A stretch of 64,000 bases of DNA from Imbroritus primus (GCA_000272025.2 AKCV02000015.1:930001-994000); one strand, 5' to 3'. Shown: positions 50,807 through 62,411, counted from the stretch's first letter. Numbers and translations: made by a program. The notes: generated by a model from the sequence alone, not told the origin.

Positions 50807-51042
50807 TGCGGACAGCCACCGGGTGCCCGATGCGCGCCAGCATACGGATGGCGGCCGGATTAAGACCCTCGCCGACCATATAGCCCGCATGGCCAGGGAG
50901 AGGCGAACCTGGCGGCAGCGTCCGGTTTGCGCCAGATCAAGAAGAGGCGTAATCGGTATTTCCTTATTTCGCGAGCGGACTACACTGAATACGAGGCAAG
51001 GCAATCGCTTCTTTTCGTTCCATCCACAATAAGGAGAAGACC

Positions 51043-51477
51043 ATGTTCAAGCATTTGCTGATTCCCACCGACGGTTCGGAACTCTCGCACAAGGCGATGC
51101 AGGGCGCATTGGAACTGGCCACTGCCCTCAATGCCAAAGTCACGGCTTATGTCTGCCTTGAACAATACCCTTATACGCCATTCAGTGAAATCGTCGTCGA
51201 AGCGCCGCAGGCATTTCACGAGCGTGTGGAAAATCAGGCGCGTATTTACCTGAAAGAAGTCACGGATGCCGCGCAGAAAGCCGGCGTTGCCTGCACGACG
51301 GACATGACCACCTTTGCCGCCCCCTATCTCGGCATCATCGATGCCGCCGAGCGCCATGGCTGCGATGCGATCTTCATGGCCTCGCATGGCCGGCGCGGCC
51401 TGAGTGGCCTGCTGCTGGGCAGCGAAACGCAGAAGGTACTGACCCACACCGCGATCCCCGTGGTGGTCTACCGTTAA
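51043..51477 (+). CDS. Universal stress protein, UspA family
   Basis: The 144-aa single-domain protein begins MFKHLLIPTDGSELSHKAMQ and ends with the ATP-binding pattern SHGRRGLSGLLLGSETQKVL-THTAIPVVVYR (G-2x-G-9x-G-S/T type). AAGGAGAAGACC precedes ATG 51043. A strong terminator follows. Likely cytoplasmic stress role. Confidence 0.93.
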   Translation: MFKHLLIPTDGSELSHKAMQGALELATALNAKVTAYVCLEQYPYTPFSEIVVEAPQAFHERVENQARIYLKEVTDAAQKAGVACTTDMTTFAAPYLGIIDAAERHGCDAIFMASHGRRGLSGLLLGSETQKVLTHTAIPVVVYR

Positions 51478-51521
51478 ACACGCCCGGACATGGGCGAGCG
51501 GCGCGTGCCCTGCATGCGCCT

Positions 51522-51562
51522 GCCGGAGACGTACGGGAATCCGTCTCCGGCTTATTTTTAAT
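51522..51562 (+). terminator. Rho-independent terminator after the UspA gene
   Basis: A perfect 10-bp stem, GCCGGAGACG with CGTCTCCGGC, has a 10-base loop and runs into TTATTTTTAAT. It begins 45 bases after the stop. Confidence 0.92.
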
Positions 51563-51586
51563 ATTTCTAATATCTGTTCTTCATTT

Positions 51587-51604
51587 ATATCAATATCAAT
51601 ATCA
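51587..51604. repeat. Three tandem ATATCA repeats
   Basis: Three contiguous copies of ATATCA lie in a strongly AT-rich stretch (about 51552-51690) between the UspA terminator and the His-rich protein gene. The stretch is probably the promoter region of the latter. Confidence 0.7.
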
Positions 51605-51692
51605 CGCTAATTCACAAAATTAATGTGTAGCGTGTGCAATACTGCTTTCAGTTTTTCCCTTAACTCTTGCAGTTCGTTAATAAGGAATGACG

Positions 51693-52265
51693 ATGGCGGA
51701 TTCATCGACGCACGTTTCGCATGCGGATCCCGCACCGGGCAATATCCTGCCGTTTCACCGCAAGGTGCTTTCGCCGGCCTCCCCTTCTGCCCCGGGGTCT
51801 CTTGCAACACGCCTCGCAAGCCGCGCGCATCTGATGCGGCGCATGCTGCAGCACGCCATGCATGCGCTCGAGCGCAGTCGGACCCGCGCCTCGTCGAATG
51901 ACATGCATGCCTACCTGACGGCTTTTGCCGAGGTCAGCGCACTCGAACATGTCACACGCCATCCCCATGCCAGCCCGCACGATATCGAGCACGCTACGCT
52001 GCAGGCCGAAGCCACGGCAATGCGCTACCTGGTCTGCCTTGCGCCTGCCCCCGGCGCCCTGCGGCATGCCCAGTACCGTTTCGGCAGCCTGATGGCGCGT
52101 CGTGTCGCGCTGCTGATCCGCTATCACCGCGCCCAATGCACCGCGACTGAGCACCGTTTCATCGATGACCTGCTGCGCCATACCCTGCAGTGGGCCGAAG
52201 GCTATGGCACCAGCAAGCCGCGCTCCGACCTCCAGAGCGCCCACGCCACCCATGCTGCCCTCTGA
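51693..52265 (+). CDS. Histidine-rich protein of unknown function
   Basis: The 190-aa protein is not recognised. It has 18 histidines by my count, with a cluster in HVTRHPHASPHDIEH. It is Arg-rich and helical, with no signal peptide or membrane helix. AAGGA abuts an ATG at 51687 but is six bases from ATG 51693, so I take the second (MADSSTHVSHADPAPGNILP). It has its own AT-rich upstream region and ends 228 bases before the convergent aceA. A metal-binding role is only a suggestion from composition. Confidence 0.7.
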   Translation: MADSSTHVSHADPAPGNILPFHRKVLSPASPSAPGSLATRLASRAHLMRRMLQHAMHALERSRTRASSNDMHAYLTAFAEVSALEHVTRHPHASPHDIEHATLQAEATAMRYLVCLAPAPGALRHAQYRFGSLMARRVALLIRYHRAQCTATEHRFIDDLLRHTLQWAEGYGTSKPRSDLQSAHATHAAL

Positions 52266-52418
52266 CTGACACCGGTCGGCAGGCGCATCACGCATGATGA
52301 ACAGCGCAAGGAAAGCCCCGGCGGAATATGCATACGCCATCCGCACACTGCCCTCCAAGGCGTCTGCTGGCTGGCCTCGCGGCTCCCTTCGTGCTTCCCC
52401 ACCGATCACGCGGACATG

Positions 52419-52442
52419 AAAAAGCCCCGCGGATCGCGGGGC
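52419..52442 (-). terminator. Rho-independent terminator after aceA
   Basis: On the minus strand CGCGGGGC's complement forms an 8-bp stem (GCCCCGCG with CGCGGGGC) with a 3-base loop, followed by TTTTT. A second, weaker hairpin (CCGGTGCG with CGCACCGG) lies between it and the aceA stop. Confidence 0.88.
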
Positions 52443-52493
52443 GGAAGGTTCCGGTGCGTTGGTCGCGCACCGGTCAAGTAGCCTGGAGAGTGA

Positions 52494-53786
<1,293 letters not shown>

Positions 53787-54103
53787 TTTCACTCTCCTGA
53801 GATGACATACGAAATTTGTCCGACTGACCCGGCCTGCATTACTTCGACCAACAGGCATCAAGTCATATGTCTTATATAAGAGTGTAGGGAATGGTGCGGC
53901 GACGCAACAAGCCGAAAGAACAATTACAACAAGAAATTTATTCCTTTAAATTCAAATGGATAGAAAATTATTTTTACGATGCGAAACGTCTTTTTCCATC
54001 ATGAGACAGCGTGCTTGTGCCTCGCATCGACATGTTTTTACGCACCAAAACAATATTTCACATCATGAAATACGAAATGTGGCCCCGCAGCTGTCACCCA
54101 GGG
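53787..54103. other. AT-rich interval upstream of aceA
   Basis: This 317-base interval holds no gene. It carries the aceA promoter on the minus strand; AT-rich candidates such as TATATA within CTTATATAAG (53873-53882) are present, but no consensus pair is clear. An inverted repeat ATTTCA-N5-TGAAAT lies at 54055-54071. The 3' end of the cyclotransferase gene is at its right edge. Confidence 0.55.
54055..54071. promoter_or_regulatory. Inverted repeat between cyclotransferase and aceA genes
   Basis: ATTTCA and TGAAAT flank CATCA. It is 268 bases from the aceA start and just past the end of the convergent-reading upstream gene. It could bind a regulator; function is unknown. Confidence 0.35.
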
Positions 54104-54505
54104 TCATCTCGCCAGCCGATGCCGGATCCAATCGCCACCGGCAATCCGGGTTGCCAGCGCGACGGCCTCGGCATGGACCGGGTAGACGATGCAGTCGATG
54201 CTGGCCTCGCCGCACTGTACCGGCAAGACAGTGCGCAGGAACAGGGACAATCGCCCCGGGTACACCTCCTCGATGGCATCGAGCACAGGAATCAACGTTG
54301 CATCGATTTCATATACCTCGCCCGATACCGGGCTGGCCGTCGTATCCGGTATCAGGCCCGGGTAATCGCCCAGGTCAACCAGCTCACCCCGCACGGTACC
54401 CGCCCCAATCAGCGTGGGAGCCGGCAGGCTGTGACGGGCTGCAGCGCGATGGATATCATTCGCCTCACCGGTGCGTAGCGTGCCGTAAACAAAGATGAAG
54501 GGCAT
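54104..54505 (-). CDS. Gamma-glutamylcyclotransferase-like (AIG2/GGCT fold) protein
   Basis: The 133-aa protein begins MPFIFVYGTLRTGEANDIHR with the family YGTLR motif, has GELVDLGDYPGLIPD, and the conserved acidic residue in VLDAIEEVYPG. The fold releases 5-oxoproline from gamma-glutamyl compounds. It is 57 bases behind the RraA-like gene on the same strand and may be co-transcribed. Confidence 0.88.
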   Translation of the reverse strand: MPFIFVYGTLRTGEANDIHRAAARHSLPAPTLIGAGTVRGELVDLGDYPGLIPDTTASPVSGEVYEIDATLIPVLDAIEEVYPGRLSLFLRTVLPVQCGEASIDCIVYPVHAEAVALATRIAGGDWIRHRLAR

Positions 54506-54562
54506 GGTCGATCAGCAATCCAGGGCGGTTCAAGGCCGCTTCAATACCATTTCAAGACTGAC

Positions 54563-55069
54563 TCAGTGCAGCGCCTGCGCGGCCACCAGGACGCCGTCAT
54601 CATCGGCGTAGATCCAGTCACCAGGCCGTACGACCACGCCCGCCATCTGCACCTGCACGCCGGACTCGCCGACGCCACGCTTGTTGCTGCGTACCGGACA
54701 CGTGGCCCAGGCACGGATGCCAACCGCACACGCCGCCAGTTCCTGCGAGTCCCGCACGCAGCCGTTCACGATCACGCCAGCCCAGCCGTTCTGCTCGGCC
54801 AGCTTGCCGAGATTGCCGCCCACCAGTGCGCAGCGCAGCGAGCCGCCGCCCTCCACCACCAGCACGCGGCCGTTGCCTGGTGTTTCGAGCGTGGCGCGTA
54901 CCAGCGCATTGTCTTCGAAGACCTTCAGCGTGGCCGCCGGCCCGGCAAAGGCCGCAAGCTTGCCAAAGCTGCGCAGGCCGGGCGCCATCACACGCAGGGA
55001 GCCATCCGCAAGACGCGCCTCATTGGCGTCGCACAGATCGCAGGTGTTGAAGGTCATATCCGCTGCCAT
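54563..55069 (-). CDS. RraA-like protein (HMG/CHA aldolase family)
   Basis: The 168-aa protein matches the RraA fold, with [37 protein letters not shown] (the Arg-Asp of the active site) and [14 protein letters not shown]. Members are either RNase E inhibitors or divalent-metal 4-hydroxy-4-methyl-2-oxoglutarate aldolases and oxaloacetate decarboxylases; the RD pair fits the aldolase group. AGGAG lies seven bases before ATG 55069. It is 33 bases behind a TPP-enzyme gene that may use its pyruvate product. Confidence 0.9.
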   Translation of the reverse strand: MAADMTFNTCDLCDANEARLADGSLRVMAPGLRSFGKLAAFAGPAATLKVFEDNALVRATLETPGNGRVLVVEGGGSLRCALVGGNLGKLAEQNGWAGVIVNGCVRDSQELAACAVGIRAWATCPVRSNKRGVGESGVQVQMAGVVVRPGDWIYADDDGVLVAAQALH

Positions 55070-55102
55070 TCCGTTCTCCTGAAAAAACCGGTGTTCAAAT
55101 CC

Positions 55103-56824
55103 TCAGTGACCGCGCGCCTGCGCTGCCTGGCGGATGGCGCTCAGGGTGGTGCGCGACGTGATCTGCTCCGGATCGGTCCGGATCTCGATCAGCGTGCTGA
55201 CCGGTGCGGCAAGCGCCTCGCGCAAGGCAGGTGCAAAGCCGGCGGTCTGCGTCACGGTCACGCCGCGCGCCCCATAGGCGCGTGCCAGCGCGGCGAAATC
55301 GGGATTGCGCAGCGGCGTGCCGCTGATGTGCCCCGGATACTCGCGCTCCTGATGCATGCGGATCGTGCCGTACATACTATTGTTGACCACGATGATGATG
55401 ATGGGCGCGTCATACTGCATGGCGGTCGCCAGTTCCTGGCCATTCATCAGGAAACAGCCATCGCCGGCCAGTGCCACCACCGGGCGGTCGGGATGCACGA
55501 GCTTGGCGGCCACTGCAGCCGGTGTGCCGTAACCCATGGCACCACTCGTCGGCGCCAGCTGCGTGCGGCTGCCGTGCACGAAACCGGCATGGGGATAGTA
55601 GCGATGCAGCCAGCCAGCGTAGTTGCCGGCGCCATTGGTGACAATGGCGTTGTCCGGCAGGATCGCGCGCATCTCGGACACCACCCGCGCGAGATCGACG
55701 CCTTCTTCATGAGCGGTGCCGGCAGCCGGCACCGCGATATTCGCCAGGTATTCCGCATGCGCCGCCTGTGCCTCCGTTTCCCACAGCCGCGCGGCGGGGG
55801 CTGGCAGTGCGGCAAGGCGGGCGGCGATGGCCGGCATGCTCGCCTGGATCATCAGGTCTGCCCGGTACACACTGCCGAGTTCCTCGGCGCCGGCGTGGAC
55901 ATGAATCAGTTGCTGCCGTGGCTGCGGCGCTTCCAGCAGCGTGTAGCCGCCAGTCGTCATCTCGCCGAGGCGCGGCCCGATGGCCAGCACCAGGTCGGCG
56001 GCGCGGATGCGCGCGGCCAACGCCGGATTGATGCCGATACCGACATCGCCCGCATAAAGCGGGTGCCGATTGTCGAACAGGTCCTGGAAACGGAAGGCAC
56101 ACCCCACCGGCACGCCAAAGCGCTCGGCGAATGCCTGCAGGTCAGCGCACGCCGCCGGCGTCCAGCCGCTGCCGCCGAGCAGCACGAACGGCCGCTGCGC
56201 CGCCAGCAGCATGCTGTGCAGGCGCTCCATATCGGCATCGCCGGGCCAGCTCATGACGCGCTCGTAGCGGGGCAGTTGCGGGGCAGTCACTTCGGTGGTC
56301 AGCATGTCCTCCGGCAGCGCCAGTACCACGGGTCCCGGACGCCCGGACGTCGCCGTCTGGAAAGCGCGTGCGACATACTCGGGAATCCGCTCCGCTCGGT
56401 CGATCTGCGCCACCCACTTGGCCATCTGGCCGAACATGCGGCGGTAATCGATTTCCTGGAAAGCCTCACGGTCAGCAAAGTCGGAGCCAACCTGGCCGAT
56501 GAACAGGATCATCGGCGTCGAATCCTGGAAGGCCGTGTGCACACCGATGCTGGCGTTGGTCGCACCAGGGCCGCGCGTGCAGAAGGCGATGCCGGGCCGG
56601 CCGGTCAGCTTGCCATAGGCTTCGGCCATGTTCGCCGCCCCGCCCTCCTGCCGGCAGATGATGAAACGCAGTGCATCGGCGCGGCGATGGATGCCGTCCA
56701 GCACCGCCAGGTAGCTCTCGCCGGGCACGCCGAATGCCAGGTCCGCGCCATGCGCGATCAGCGCATCCACCAGCACGTGTCCGCCTGGTAGCGGTACCGT
56801 CTTGTCGTCAGAAGTCCTCGTCAT
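55103..56824 (-). CDS. Thiamine-diphosphate enzyme, acetolactate synthase-like
   Basis: The 573-aa protein has the three-domain TPP fold. The catalytic glutamate is in FIICRQEGGAANMAEAYGKL, the central domain starts near residue 200, and the TPP/Mg motif is VALAGDGCFLMNGQEL...IVVNNSMYG. It resembles acetolactate synthase large subunits but no regulatory subunit is adjacent. Glyoxylate carboligase or benzoylformate-type activity is possible. Start ATG 56824 (MTRTSDDKTVPLPGGHVLV). Likely in one transcript with the RraA-like gene. Confidence 0.88.
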   Translation of the reverse strand: MTRTSDDKTVPLPGGHVLVDALIAHGADLAFGVPGESYLAVLDGIHRRADALRFIICRQEGGAANMAEAYGKLTGRPGIAFCTRGPGATNASIGVHTAFQDSTPMILFIGQVGSDFADREAFQEIDYRRMFGQMAKWVAQIDRAERIPEYVARAFQTATSGRPGPVVLALPEDMLTTEVTAPQLPRYERVMSWPGDADMERLHSMLLAAQRPFVLLGGSGWTPAACADLQAFAERFGVPVGCAFRFQDLFDNRHPLYAGDVGIGINPALAARIRAADLVLAIGPRLGEMTTGGYTLLEAPQPRQQLIHVHAGAEELGSVYRADLMIQASMPAIAARLAALPAPAARLWETEAQAAHAEYLANIAVPAAGTAHEEGVDLARVVSEMRAILPDNAIVTNGAGNYAGWLHRYYPHAGFVHGSRTQLAPTSGAMGYGTPAAVAAKLVHPDRPVVALAGDGCFLMNGQELATAMQYDAPIIIIVVNNSMYGTIRMHQEREYPGHISGTPLRNPDFAALARAYGARGVTVTQTAGFAPALREALAAPVSTLIEIRTDPEQITSRTTLSAIRQAAQARGH

Positions 56825-56922
56825 GCGTATGTTCTCTCTGTCGTTGCGCTCACACGGTTGCCGCGGCTGCCACACCGTCGTTACGCGGCGCGGCACACAA
56901 GCGACCGTGCCGGCGATCATAC

Positions 56923-56948
56923 AAAAATGCCCCGCACATGGCGGGGCA
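56923..56948 (-). terminator. Rho-independent terminator after the MFS gene
   Basis: An 8-bp stem TGCCCCGC with GCGGGGCA and a 5-base loop is followed on the minus strand by TTTTTG. It separates the MFS gene from the TPP-enzyme gene. Confidence 0.88.
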
Positions 56949-56982
56949 TCGGCTGATCATGCGGCACGTTCAGGCCGCACCG

Positions 56983-58245
56983 TCAGGCAGCGGTCTGCGC
57001 CTCCGCCTGGGCGCGCCGTGCGCGGTTGCCCTTGCCGACCGTCACGGCCGTGAAGATCGCCGCGACCTGCAGCACGCCCACCAGCAGGAACAGCCACGTC
57101 GGATGGCTTGCATCCATCAATGCACCGAACAGCAGCGGACCGGTTGCCAGCCCGATATCCAGGCCCGAATACACCACGCCATACACCCGCCCCGTAGCAC
57201 CCTTGGGCGCAGCCGCACGCACCATCAGGTCGCGCGATGGACCTGCGACACCAGAGCCGAAGCCGATCACGCCCAGCAGCAATGGCACCGTCCAGCCCGG
57301 GAACAGATTCAGGCCGACCAGCACTGCAAACGAACCGGACAGCACGAAGCTGTACGCGATAATGCGGTCGTGATTGGCCACACGGCCCGCCGCGAAACCG
57401 CCCAGGATCATCCCGCCCGCACTGCTCAGCATGAACACCGTATACGAGGCGGTCGCCAGCGGCAGGGAAATATTGTAGATCTGCGTGAGCGCGGACGCGG
57501 AGAAATTCTGGATGCCCGAGAGTGCGAACGTAGTGATGAGGAAAAACGCCCAGCATGCCCACACCTGCGGCAGCTTCATGAACGCCAGCATCGAGGCGCT
57601 TCCACCCGCCTCCGCGCCCTTGGCCGGCGCCTTGCCGACGCTTTCGCGGACTTCGCGCGGATCCAGCGCGCTACGGTAGACGATCAACGCCGCGAGCACC
57701 GAGAAGGCGAGCAGCGATGCCCCAACCAGGGCGGTACGCCAGCTTGCCAGGTTGGCAATAGTGACGAGAAACACCGGCGCCGCCGCCCAGCCCAGATTGC
57801 CGCTGATGCCGTGCACCGAGAAAGCGTGGCCAAGGCGCGACTGCGAGACGTGCTTGTTCAGCAGCGTGAAATCCACCGGATGGAATACGCCGTTCCCCAT
57901 GCCGGCGACGGCCGCCCCCAGCATCAGCATGCCGTAGGTCGGGCTCGCGGCCAGGATCAGGGCCGAGGTTCCGAGGCTGACCATCCCGGCAAACAGGACC
58001 GGTCGTGCGCCAAAGCGGTCGACGATAAAGCCGGAAGCAGTCTGGACAGTCGCGGAGACGATGAAGAACACCGTCATCAGGAAACCCAGTTGCGAATAGC
58101 TCAGGCCGAATTCAACTTTGATCCACGGGAAAAGCGGCGCCAGAATCAGGTGGTAGAAGTGGGACACACTGTGGGCCAGGCCCACCAGTCCGATCACCTG
58201 GGCGTCATGACGCAGTGCGTTCTGCGGCAGGATTGCTGCTGTCAT
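56983..58245 (-). CDS. MFS transporter, fosmidomycin-resistance (Fsr)-like
   Basis: The 420-aa protein has about twelve helices. The first segment, LVGLAHSVSHFYHLILAPLF, is characteristic of the Fsr/YnfM-type MFS group. Motif A-like FIVDRFGARPVLFAGM and GSGVAGPSRDLMVRAAAPKG follow. Start ATG 58245 gives MTAAILPQNALRHDAQVIG. It has its own terminator. Substrate unknown; export of small molecules is likely. Confidence 0.88.
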   Translation of the reverse strand: MTAAILPQNALRHDAQVIGLVGLAHSVSHFYHLILAPLFPWIKVEFGLSYSQLGFLMTVFFIVSATVQTASGFIVDRFGARPVLFAGMVSLGTSALILAASPTYGMLMLGAAVAGMGNGVFHPVDFTLLNKHVSQSRLGHAFSVHGISGNLGWAAAPVFLVTIANLASWRTALVGASLLAFSVLAALIVYRSALDPREVRESVGKAPAKGAEAGGSASMLAFMKLPQVWACWAFFLITTFALSGIQNFSASALTQIYNISLPLATASYTVFMLSSAGGMILGGFAAGRVANHDRIIAYSFVLSGSFAVLVGLNLFPGWTVPLLLGVIGFGSGVAGPSRDLMVRAAAPKGATGRVYGVVYSGLDIGLATGPLLFGALMDASHPTWLFLLVGVLQVAAIFTAVTVGKGNRARRAQAEAQTAA

Positions 58246-58431
58246 GGGGAGACTTCCTTGAAAAGACGCGGCGGCCGCCCTGGGAGGCGGGCACCTCCGG
58301 ATCATAGCGCAAGCCGGTCGCGCAAGCCATGCCTCCCGCAGAGCACATTTTTCCGTTGCCTATCGGGGCTTGCCCTGATGTGGCGGTTACCTGCTCCCTG
58401 CCCGCCGACAATCGCCTCCGCTGCAGCGCAG

Positions 58432-59361
58432 CTAGTCGGCACCGCCATTGACCGTCTGCACAATTTCCTCGCGCGACAGCTGCGGCGCGAACAGGCGGAT
58501 GAAGGCGTGGGTGTAGCCGCGCAGGTAAGCGCCCCTGCGCACGGCGATGCGCGTGGTGTTCTGCTCGAACAGATGCGCCGCGGCAATGCAGTGCAGGCCC
58601 GTGTCCTTGCGCGGATCGTAGGCCACGGACGCTACGATGCCCACGCCGAGATCCAGTTCGGCATAGGTCTTGATCACGTCGGCATCGAGGGCGGTCAGCA
58701 CGATCTCTGGCTTAAGTCCCGCGTTGGCGAACGCACTGTCGATCCTGTTACGGCCGGTAAAACCGGCATCGTAGGTAATGACCGGATAGCACGCGACATC
58801 GGCGAGCGTCGGCGACGCCAGCGCCGTCAGTGGATGCCCGTGCGCGACCACGAGGACGTGCTGCCACGTGTAGGCTTCGAACGATGCCAGCCCCGCCTCG
58901 CCTGCTACGGCTTCCGTGGCGACGCCGATATCCGCCTGACCGGTCAGCAGCATTTCAACGATATGCGTGGGCGAGGTTTCCTGCAATGCCAGCGTGACCT
59001 GCGGAAATTCGCGCCGGAACGCCTGCACCACCCGCGGCAAGGCATAGCGCGCCTGGGTGTGTGTGGTGGCAACAGTCAGCTTGCCGCTGCTGCTGCCCGC
59101 GAATTCTTCGCCGGCATGCTTGAGGTTTTCCGCTTCCAGCAGCAGGCGCTCGACAATACGCACGATCTCGCGACCCGGCTCGGTCAGACCGGTCAGTCGC
59201 TTGCCGTAGCGCTCAAATATCTCCACGCCGAGTTCGTCCTCCAGCTCGCGGATCTGCCGCGAGACGCCGGGCTGCGAGGTATACAAGGCATTGGCGACTT
59301 CGGTGAGATTGAATTGGCGCCGCACCGCTTCGCGGATGGAACGCAACTGCTGGAAATTCAT
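58432..59361 (-). CDS. cysB: LysR-type sulfur regulator CysB
   Basis: The 309-aa regulator begins [20 protein letters not shown], with the helix-turn-helix in [21 protein letters not shown] and the long CysB-type effector domain ([20 protein letters not shown]). CysB activates sulfate uptake and assimilation genes, with N-acetylserine or O-acetylserine as effector. Its ATG overlaps the cysA stop by four bases, so the regulator is translated with the transporter it controls. Confidence 0.95.
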   Translation of the reverse strand: MNFQQLRSIREAVRRQFNLTEVANALYTSQPGVSRQIRELEDELGVEIFERYGKRLTGLTEPGREIVRIVERLLLEAENLKHAGEEFAGSSSGKLTVATTHTQARYALPRVVQAFRREFPQVTLALQETSPTHIVEMLLTGQADIGVATEAVAGEAGLASFEAYTWQHVLVVAHGHPLTALASPTLADVACYPVITYDAGFTGRNRIDSAFANAGLKPEIVLTALDADVIKTYAELDLGVGIVASVAYDPRKDTGLHCIAAAHLFEQNTTRIAVRRGAYLRGYTHAFIRLFAPQLSREEIVQTVNGGAD

Positions 59362-60488
59362 TGGCGCGCCTCCGCTTCAGCCTGGACCTTGCCCGCAGAA
59401 AGGTTAGCCGGAAAGATGCGCAGCGCACGCGGCCGGACCACCAGCAACTCGCCGGTCCGGAACGCCAGCTGCCGGTACTGGGTGACGGGCAGCGACAGCT
59501 CCAGCACTTCGCCGGTGTCGTCGCGCTCCAGTTCGAGCTGCGCCATGGCACCGATGGTCAGCGTACGTAACAGCCGAACGGGAATGCCCCCGCTGCCGGG
59601 AGAAAAACGCTCGATATCAAGATCATGTGGACGCACGAATGCCACCACCGCATCATCGCCCGTTGGCACGCCTTCCGTGTCGAGCGTCCTGTCCAGCGGC
59701 AACGCTACTTCCCCGGTATGCAGCACGCCACCGCCGGCACTGGCCTCGACACGCCCATGGAACAAGTTCACGTGGCCGAGAAAGCCATAGACAAAGGGCG
59801 TGGCCGGATCGTTGTACACCGCGTCCGGCGTGCCGGTCTGCTCGACCCGCCCGCGATTCATCAGCACGACCCGGTCGGCCACTTCCAGCGCCTCTTCTTG
59901 ATCATGCGTAACGAACACGCTGGTCACATGCAACTCATCGTGCAAGCGTCGCAACCAGCGCCGCAGCTCCTTGCGCACCTTGGCGTCGAGCGCGCCGAAC
60001 GGCTCGTCCAGCAGCAAGACCTTGGGCTCGACCGCAAGCGCACGCGCCAAGGCAATACGCTGCCGCTGCCCCCCTGAGAGCTGCGGTGGATAGCGGTCAG
60101 CCAGCCAGTCGAGCTGCACCAGTTCGAGCAAGGCACGCACCTTCTCGCGGATCAGCGCATCTGACGGGCGTACCGCGCGTGGCTTGACACGCAGGCCGAA
60201 CGCCACATTCTCGAACACGGTCATATGCTTGAACAGCGCGTAGTGCTGGAACACAAACCCGACCTGCCGCTCGCGCACATGACGCTGCGTCGCATCCTCG
60301 CCATTGAGCAGCACCCGCCCGGCATCGGCCTGCTCGAGACCGGCGATGATGCGCAGCAGCGTGGTCTTGCCGCAACCTGAGGGACCAAGCAGCGCGGTCA
60401 GCTCGCCCTGTGCGAAGTCAAGCGTCACGTTGTCGAGCGCAGTAAACGTGCCGAACTGCTTGTAGATGTGCGATACCTGGATGCTCAT
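59358..60488 (-). CDS. cysA: Sulfate/thiosulfate ABC transporter ATPase CysA
   Basis: The 376-aa ATPase has Walker A ([20 protein letters not shown]), the Q-loop [13 protein letters not shown], signature [16 protein letters not shown], Walker B ([16 protein letters not shown]) and H-loop [12 protein letters not shown]-terminal TOBE-like domain follows ([14 protein letters not shown]). Start ATG 60488 ([20 protein letters not shown]) overlaps the cysW stop by four bases. It drives sulfate import at the inner membrane. Confidence 0.96.
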   Translation of the reverse strand: MSIQVSHIYKQFGTFTALDNVTLDFAQGELTALLGPSGCGKTTLLRIIAGLEQADAGRVLLNGEDATQRHVRERQVGFVFQHYALFKHMTVFENVAFGLRVKPRAVRPSDALIREKVRALLELVQLDWLADRYPPQLSGGQRQRIALARALAVEPKVLLLDEPFGALDAKVRKELRRWLRRLHDELHVTSVFVTHDQEEALEVADRVVLMNRGRVEQTGTPDAVYNDPATPFVYGFLGHVNLFHGRVEASAGGGVLHTGEVALPLDRTLDTEGVPTGDDAVVAFVRPHDLDIERFSPGSGGIPVRLLRTLTIGAMAQLELERDDTGEVLELSLPVTQYRQLAFRTGELLVVRPRALRIFPANLSAGKVQAEAEARQ

Positions 60489-61420
60489 GTGGGTTGTCCT
60501 GAAGAGATAGTGCGTGCGGCGTGCTCGCTTGCACCCCGGGTAGCATCGGCCTGCTCGCGGCGACTGAGCCACTCCACGGCGTTCTTGATTGCCAAGGTCA
60601 CGAGCGCTAGCAGCGTGAGCAGCGATGCGGTCGCAAACGCAGCGGTGAAGTTGTATTCGTTGTAGAGAATCTCGACATGCAGCGGTAGCGTATTGGTCAG
60701 GCCACGGATATGCCCGGACACCACCGACACCGCGCCGAACTCGCCCATGGCGCGTGCATTGCACAGGATCACGCCATACAGCAGGCCCCATTTGATGTTG
60801 GGCAGCGTGACGCGCCAGAACACCTGCCAGCCCGAGGCGCCGAGCACGACCGCGGCTTCTTCTTCCTCTCTGCCCTGCGCCTGCATCAGCGGAATCAGTT
60901 CGCGGGCGACGAACGGAAAGGTCACGAAGACCGTCGCCAGCACGATGCCTGGCACGGCAAAGATGATCTTGATATCGTGCTCGATCAGCCACTGCCCGAC
61001 CCAGCCTTGCGCTCCGAAGATCAGTACGTAGATCAGCCCCGAGATCACCGGCGAGACCGAGAACGGCAGGTCGATCAACGTGGTCAGCACCTGCTTGCCG
61101 CGGAACTCGAACTTCGCCACCGCCCAGGCCGCAGCCACGCCGAATACCAGATTGAGCGGTACCGCGATGGCGGCCACCAGCAAGGTCAGGCGGATGGCGG
61201 CGAGTGCGTCGGGCTCGATCAAGGCGCTCCAGTACAGCGCGACGCCTTTCTTCAGCGCTTCATAGAACACCGCGGCCAGCGGCACGAACAGGAACAGCGC
61301 GAGAAAGGACAGCGCGATGCCGATCAGACTCCAGCGCACCCATACCCGTTCACCCGTCGCATGGTGCGGCGCATGGGTAGCTGCCGCACCCGTCAGGCGG
61401 CCTGTGGTTGAACCTGCCAT
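60485..61420 (-). CDS. cysW: Sulfate ABC transporter permease CysW
   Basis: The 311-aa permease has about six membrane helices and the EAA-type coupling motif in [20 protein letters not shown], ending [12 protein letters not shown]. It forms the membrane channel with CysT. It overlaps cysA (ATGA) and lies one base behind cysT, so the operon is tightly packed. Confidence 0.95.
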   Translation of the reverse strand: MAGSTTGRLTGAAATHAPHHATGERVWVRWSLIGIALSFLALFLFVPLAAVFYEALKKGVALYWSALIEPDALAAIRLTLLVAAIAVPLNLVFGVAAAWAVAKFEFRGKQVLTTLIDLPFSVSPVISGLIYVLIFGAQGWVGQWLIEHDIKIIFAVPGIVLATVFVTFPFVARELIPLMQAQGREEEEAAVVLGASGWQVFWRVTLPNIKWGLLYGVILCNARAMGEFGAVSVVSGHIRGLTNTLPLHVEILYNEYNFTAAFATASLLTLLALVTLAIKNAVEWLSRREQADATRGASEHAARTISSGQPT

Positions 61421-61421
61421 A

Positions 61422-62411
61422 TCAGTGCTCCGAGGAAAAAGAGGACACAGGCACTGTCGAAGCGACTATTACCCGCGCGCCATCGCGGCGACGGCGCATC
61501 CAGCCCTGCAGCAGATTGACGACCAGCAGCATGAGAAAAGACAGCAGCAACATGACCACGGCGATGGCCGTCGCCCCTGCGTAATCGAACTGCTCCAGTT
61601 TGGAATAGATCAGCAGCGGCGTGATCTCCGATACCATCGGCATATTCCCGGCGATGAAGATGACCGAGCCGTATTCGCCGGTCGCACGCGCAAAGGCCAG
61701 TGCGAAACCAGTCAACCATGCCGGCAGGATGGCCGGAAGAACTACGCGCGCAAACGTCTGCAGGCGTGTCGCCCCCAGACTGGCGGCTGCCTCCTCGAGT
61801 TCGTGCTCGACGTCCTCAAGCACCGGCTGCACGGTCCGCACCACGAACGGCAATCCGATAAAAGTCAGCGCCACCACCACGCCCAACGGGGTGAAGGCGA
61901 CCTTGATGCCGAGCAGTTCGAGCCACTGGCCGATCCAGCCGTTCCCGGCAAACAGTGCCGTCAGCGCGATGCCGGCTACCGCCGTAGGCAGCGCGAACGG
62001 CAGGTCGACGAGTGCGTCGATCAGCCGCTTGCCCGGAAAACGGTAACGCACCAGCACCCAGGCCACGAGCAGCCCGAACACGGCATTGATCACGGCCGCG
62101 ATCAATGAAGCGCCGAAGCTGAGGCGGTACGACGCCAGCACGCGCGGTGCGGTTACCGTGGCCCAGAAACCGTCCCAGGTAAGCGTCAGCGTCTTGAGAA
62201 AGACCGCTGACAAGGACAGTAGCACGATCAGCGACAGGTAGACCACGGTAAAGCCGAGCGACAACCCGAAGCCGGGCAATACGCTGAAGTGCCGCGATGA
62301 ACTCCCGTGGCGTCCATTCTGGCTGGCAGACGAAGCAAATGCAGAAGCTGCCGCAGCGCCTGGCGACGGCAAAGATGCCGGAGGTGAAGCAGAAGAAGGC
62401 GACAAGGACAT
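61422..62411 (-). CDS. cysT: Sulfate ABC transporter permease CysT
   Basis: The 329-aa permease has a Ser/Ala-rich N-terminal extension (about 45 residues) before the first helix ([20 protein letters not shown]). Typical segments are [20 protein letters not shown] and the EAA-type loop [20 protein letters not shown]. It heads cysT-cysW-cysA-cysB. A sulfate-binding protein gene (sbp/cysP) is not adjacent. Confidence 0.94.
   Translation of the reverse strand: MSLSPSSASPPASLPSPGAAAASAFASSASQNGRHGSSSRHFSVLPGFGLSLGFTVVYLSLIVLLSLSAVFLKTLTLTWDGFWATVTAPRVLASYRLSFGASLIAAVINAVFGLLVAWVLVRYRFPGKRLIDALVDLPFALPTAVAGIALTALFAGNGWIGQWLELLGIKVAFTPLGVVVALTFIGLPFVVRTVQPVLEDVEHELEEAAASLGATRLQTFARVVLPAILPAWLTGFALAFARATGEYGSVIFIAGNMPMVSEITPLLIYSKLEQFDYAGATAIAVVMLLLSFLMLLVVNLLQGWMRRRRDGARVIVASTVPVSSFSSEH

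Noticed and set aside
54566-59790. Two plus-strand open frames of 741 and 1039 codons opposite the TPP enzyme, MFS, cysB and cysA genes
   Set aside because: They cross several real genes and an intergenic terminator, and the products are Arg/His/Gln-rich without domains.
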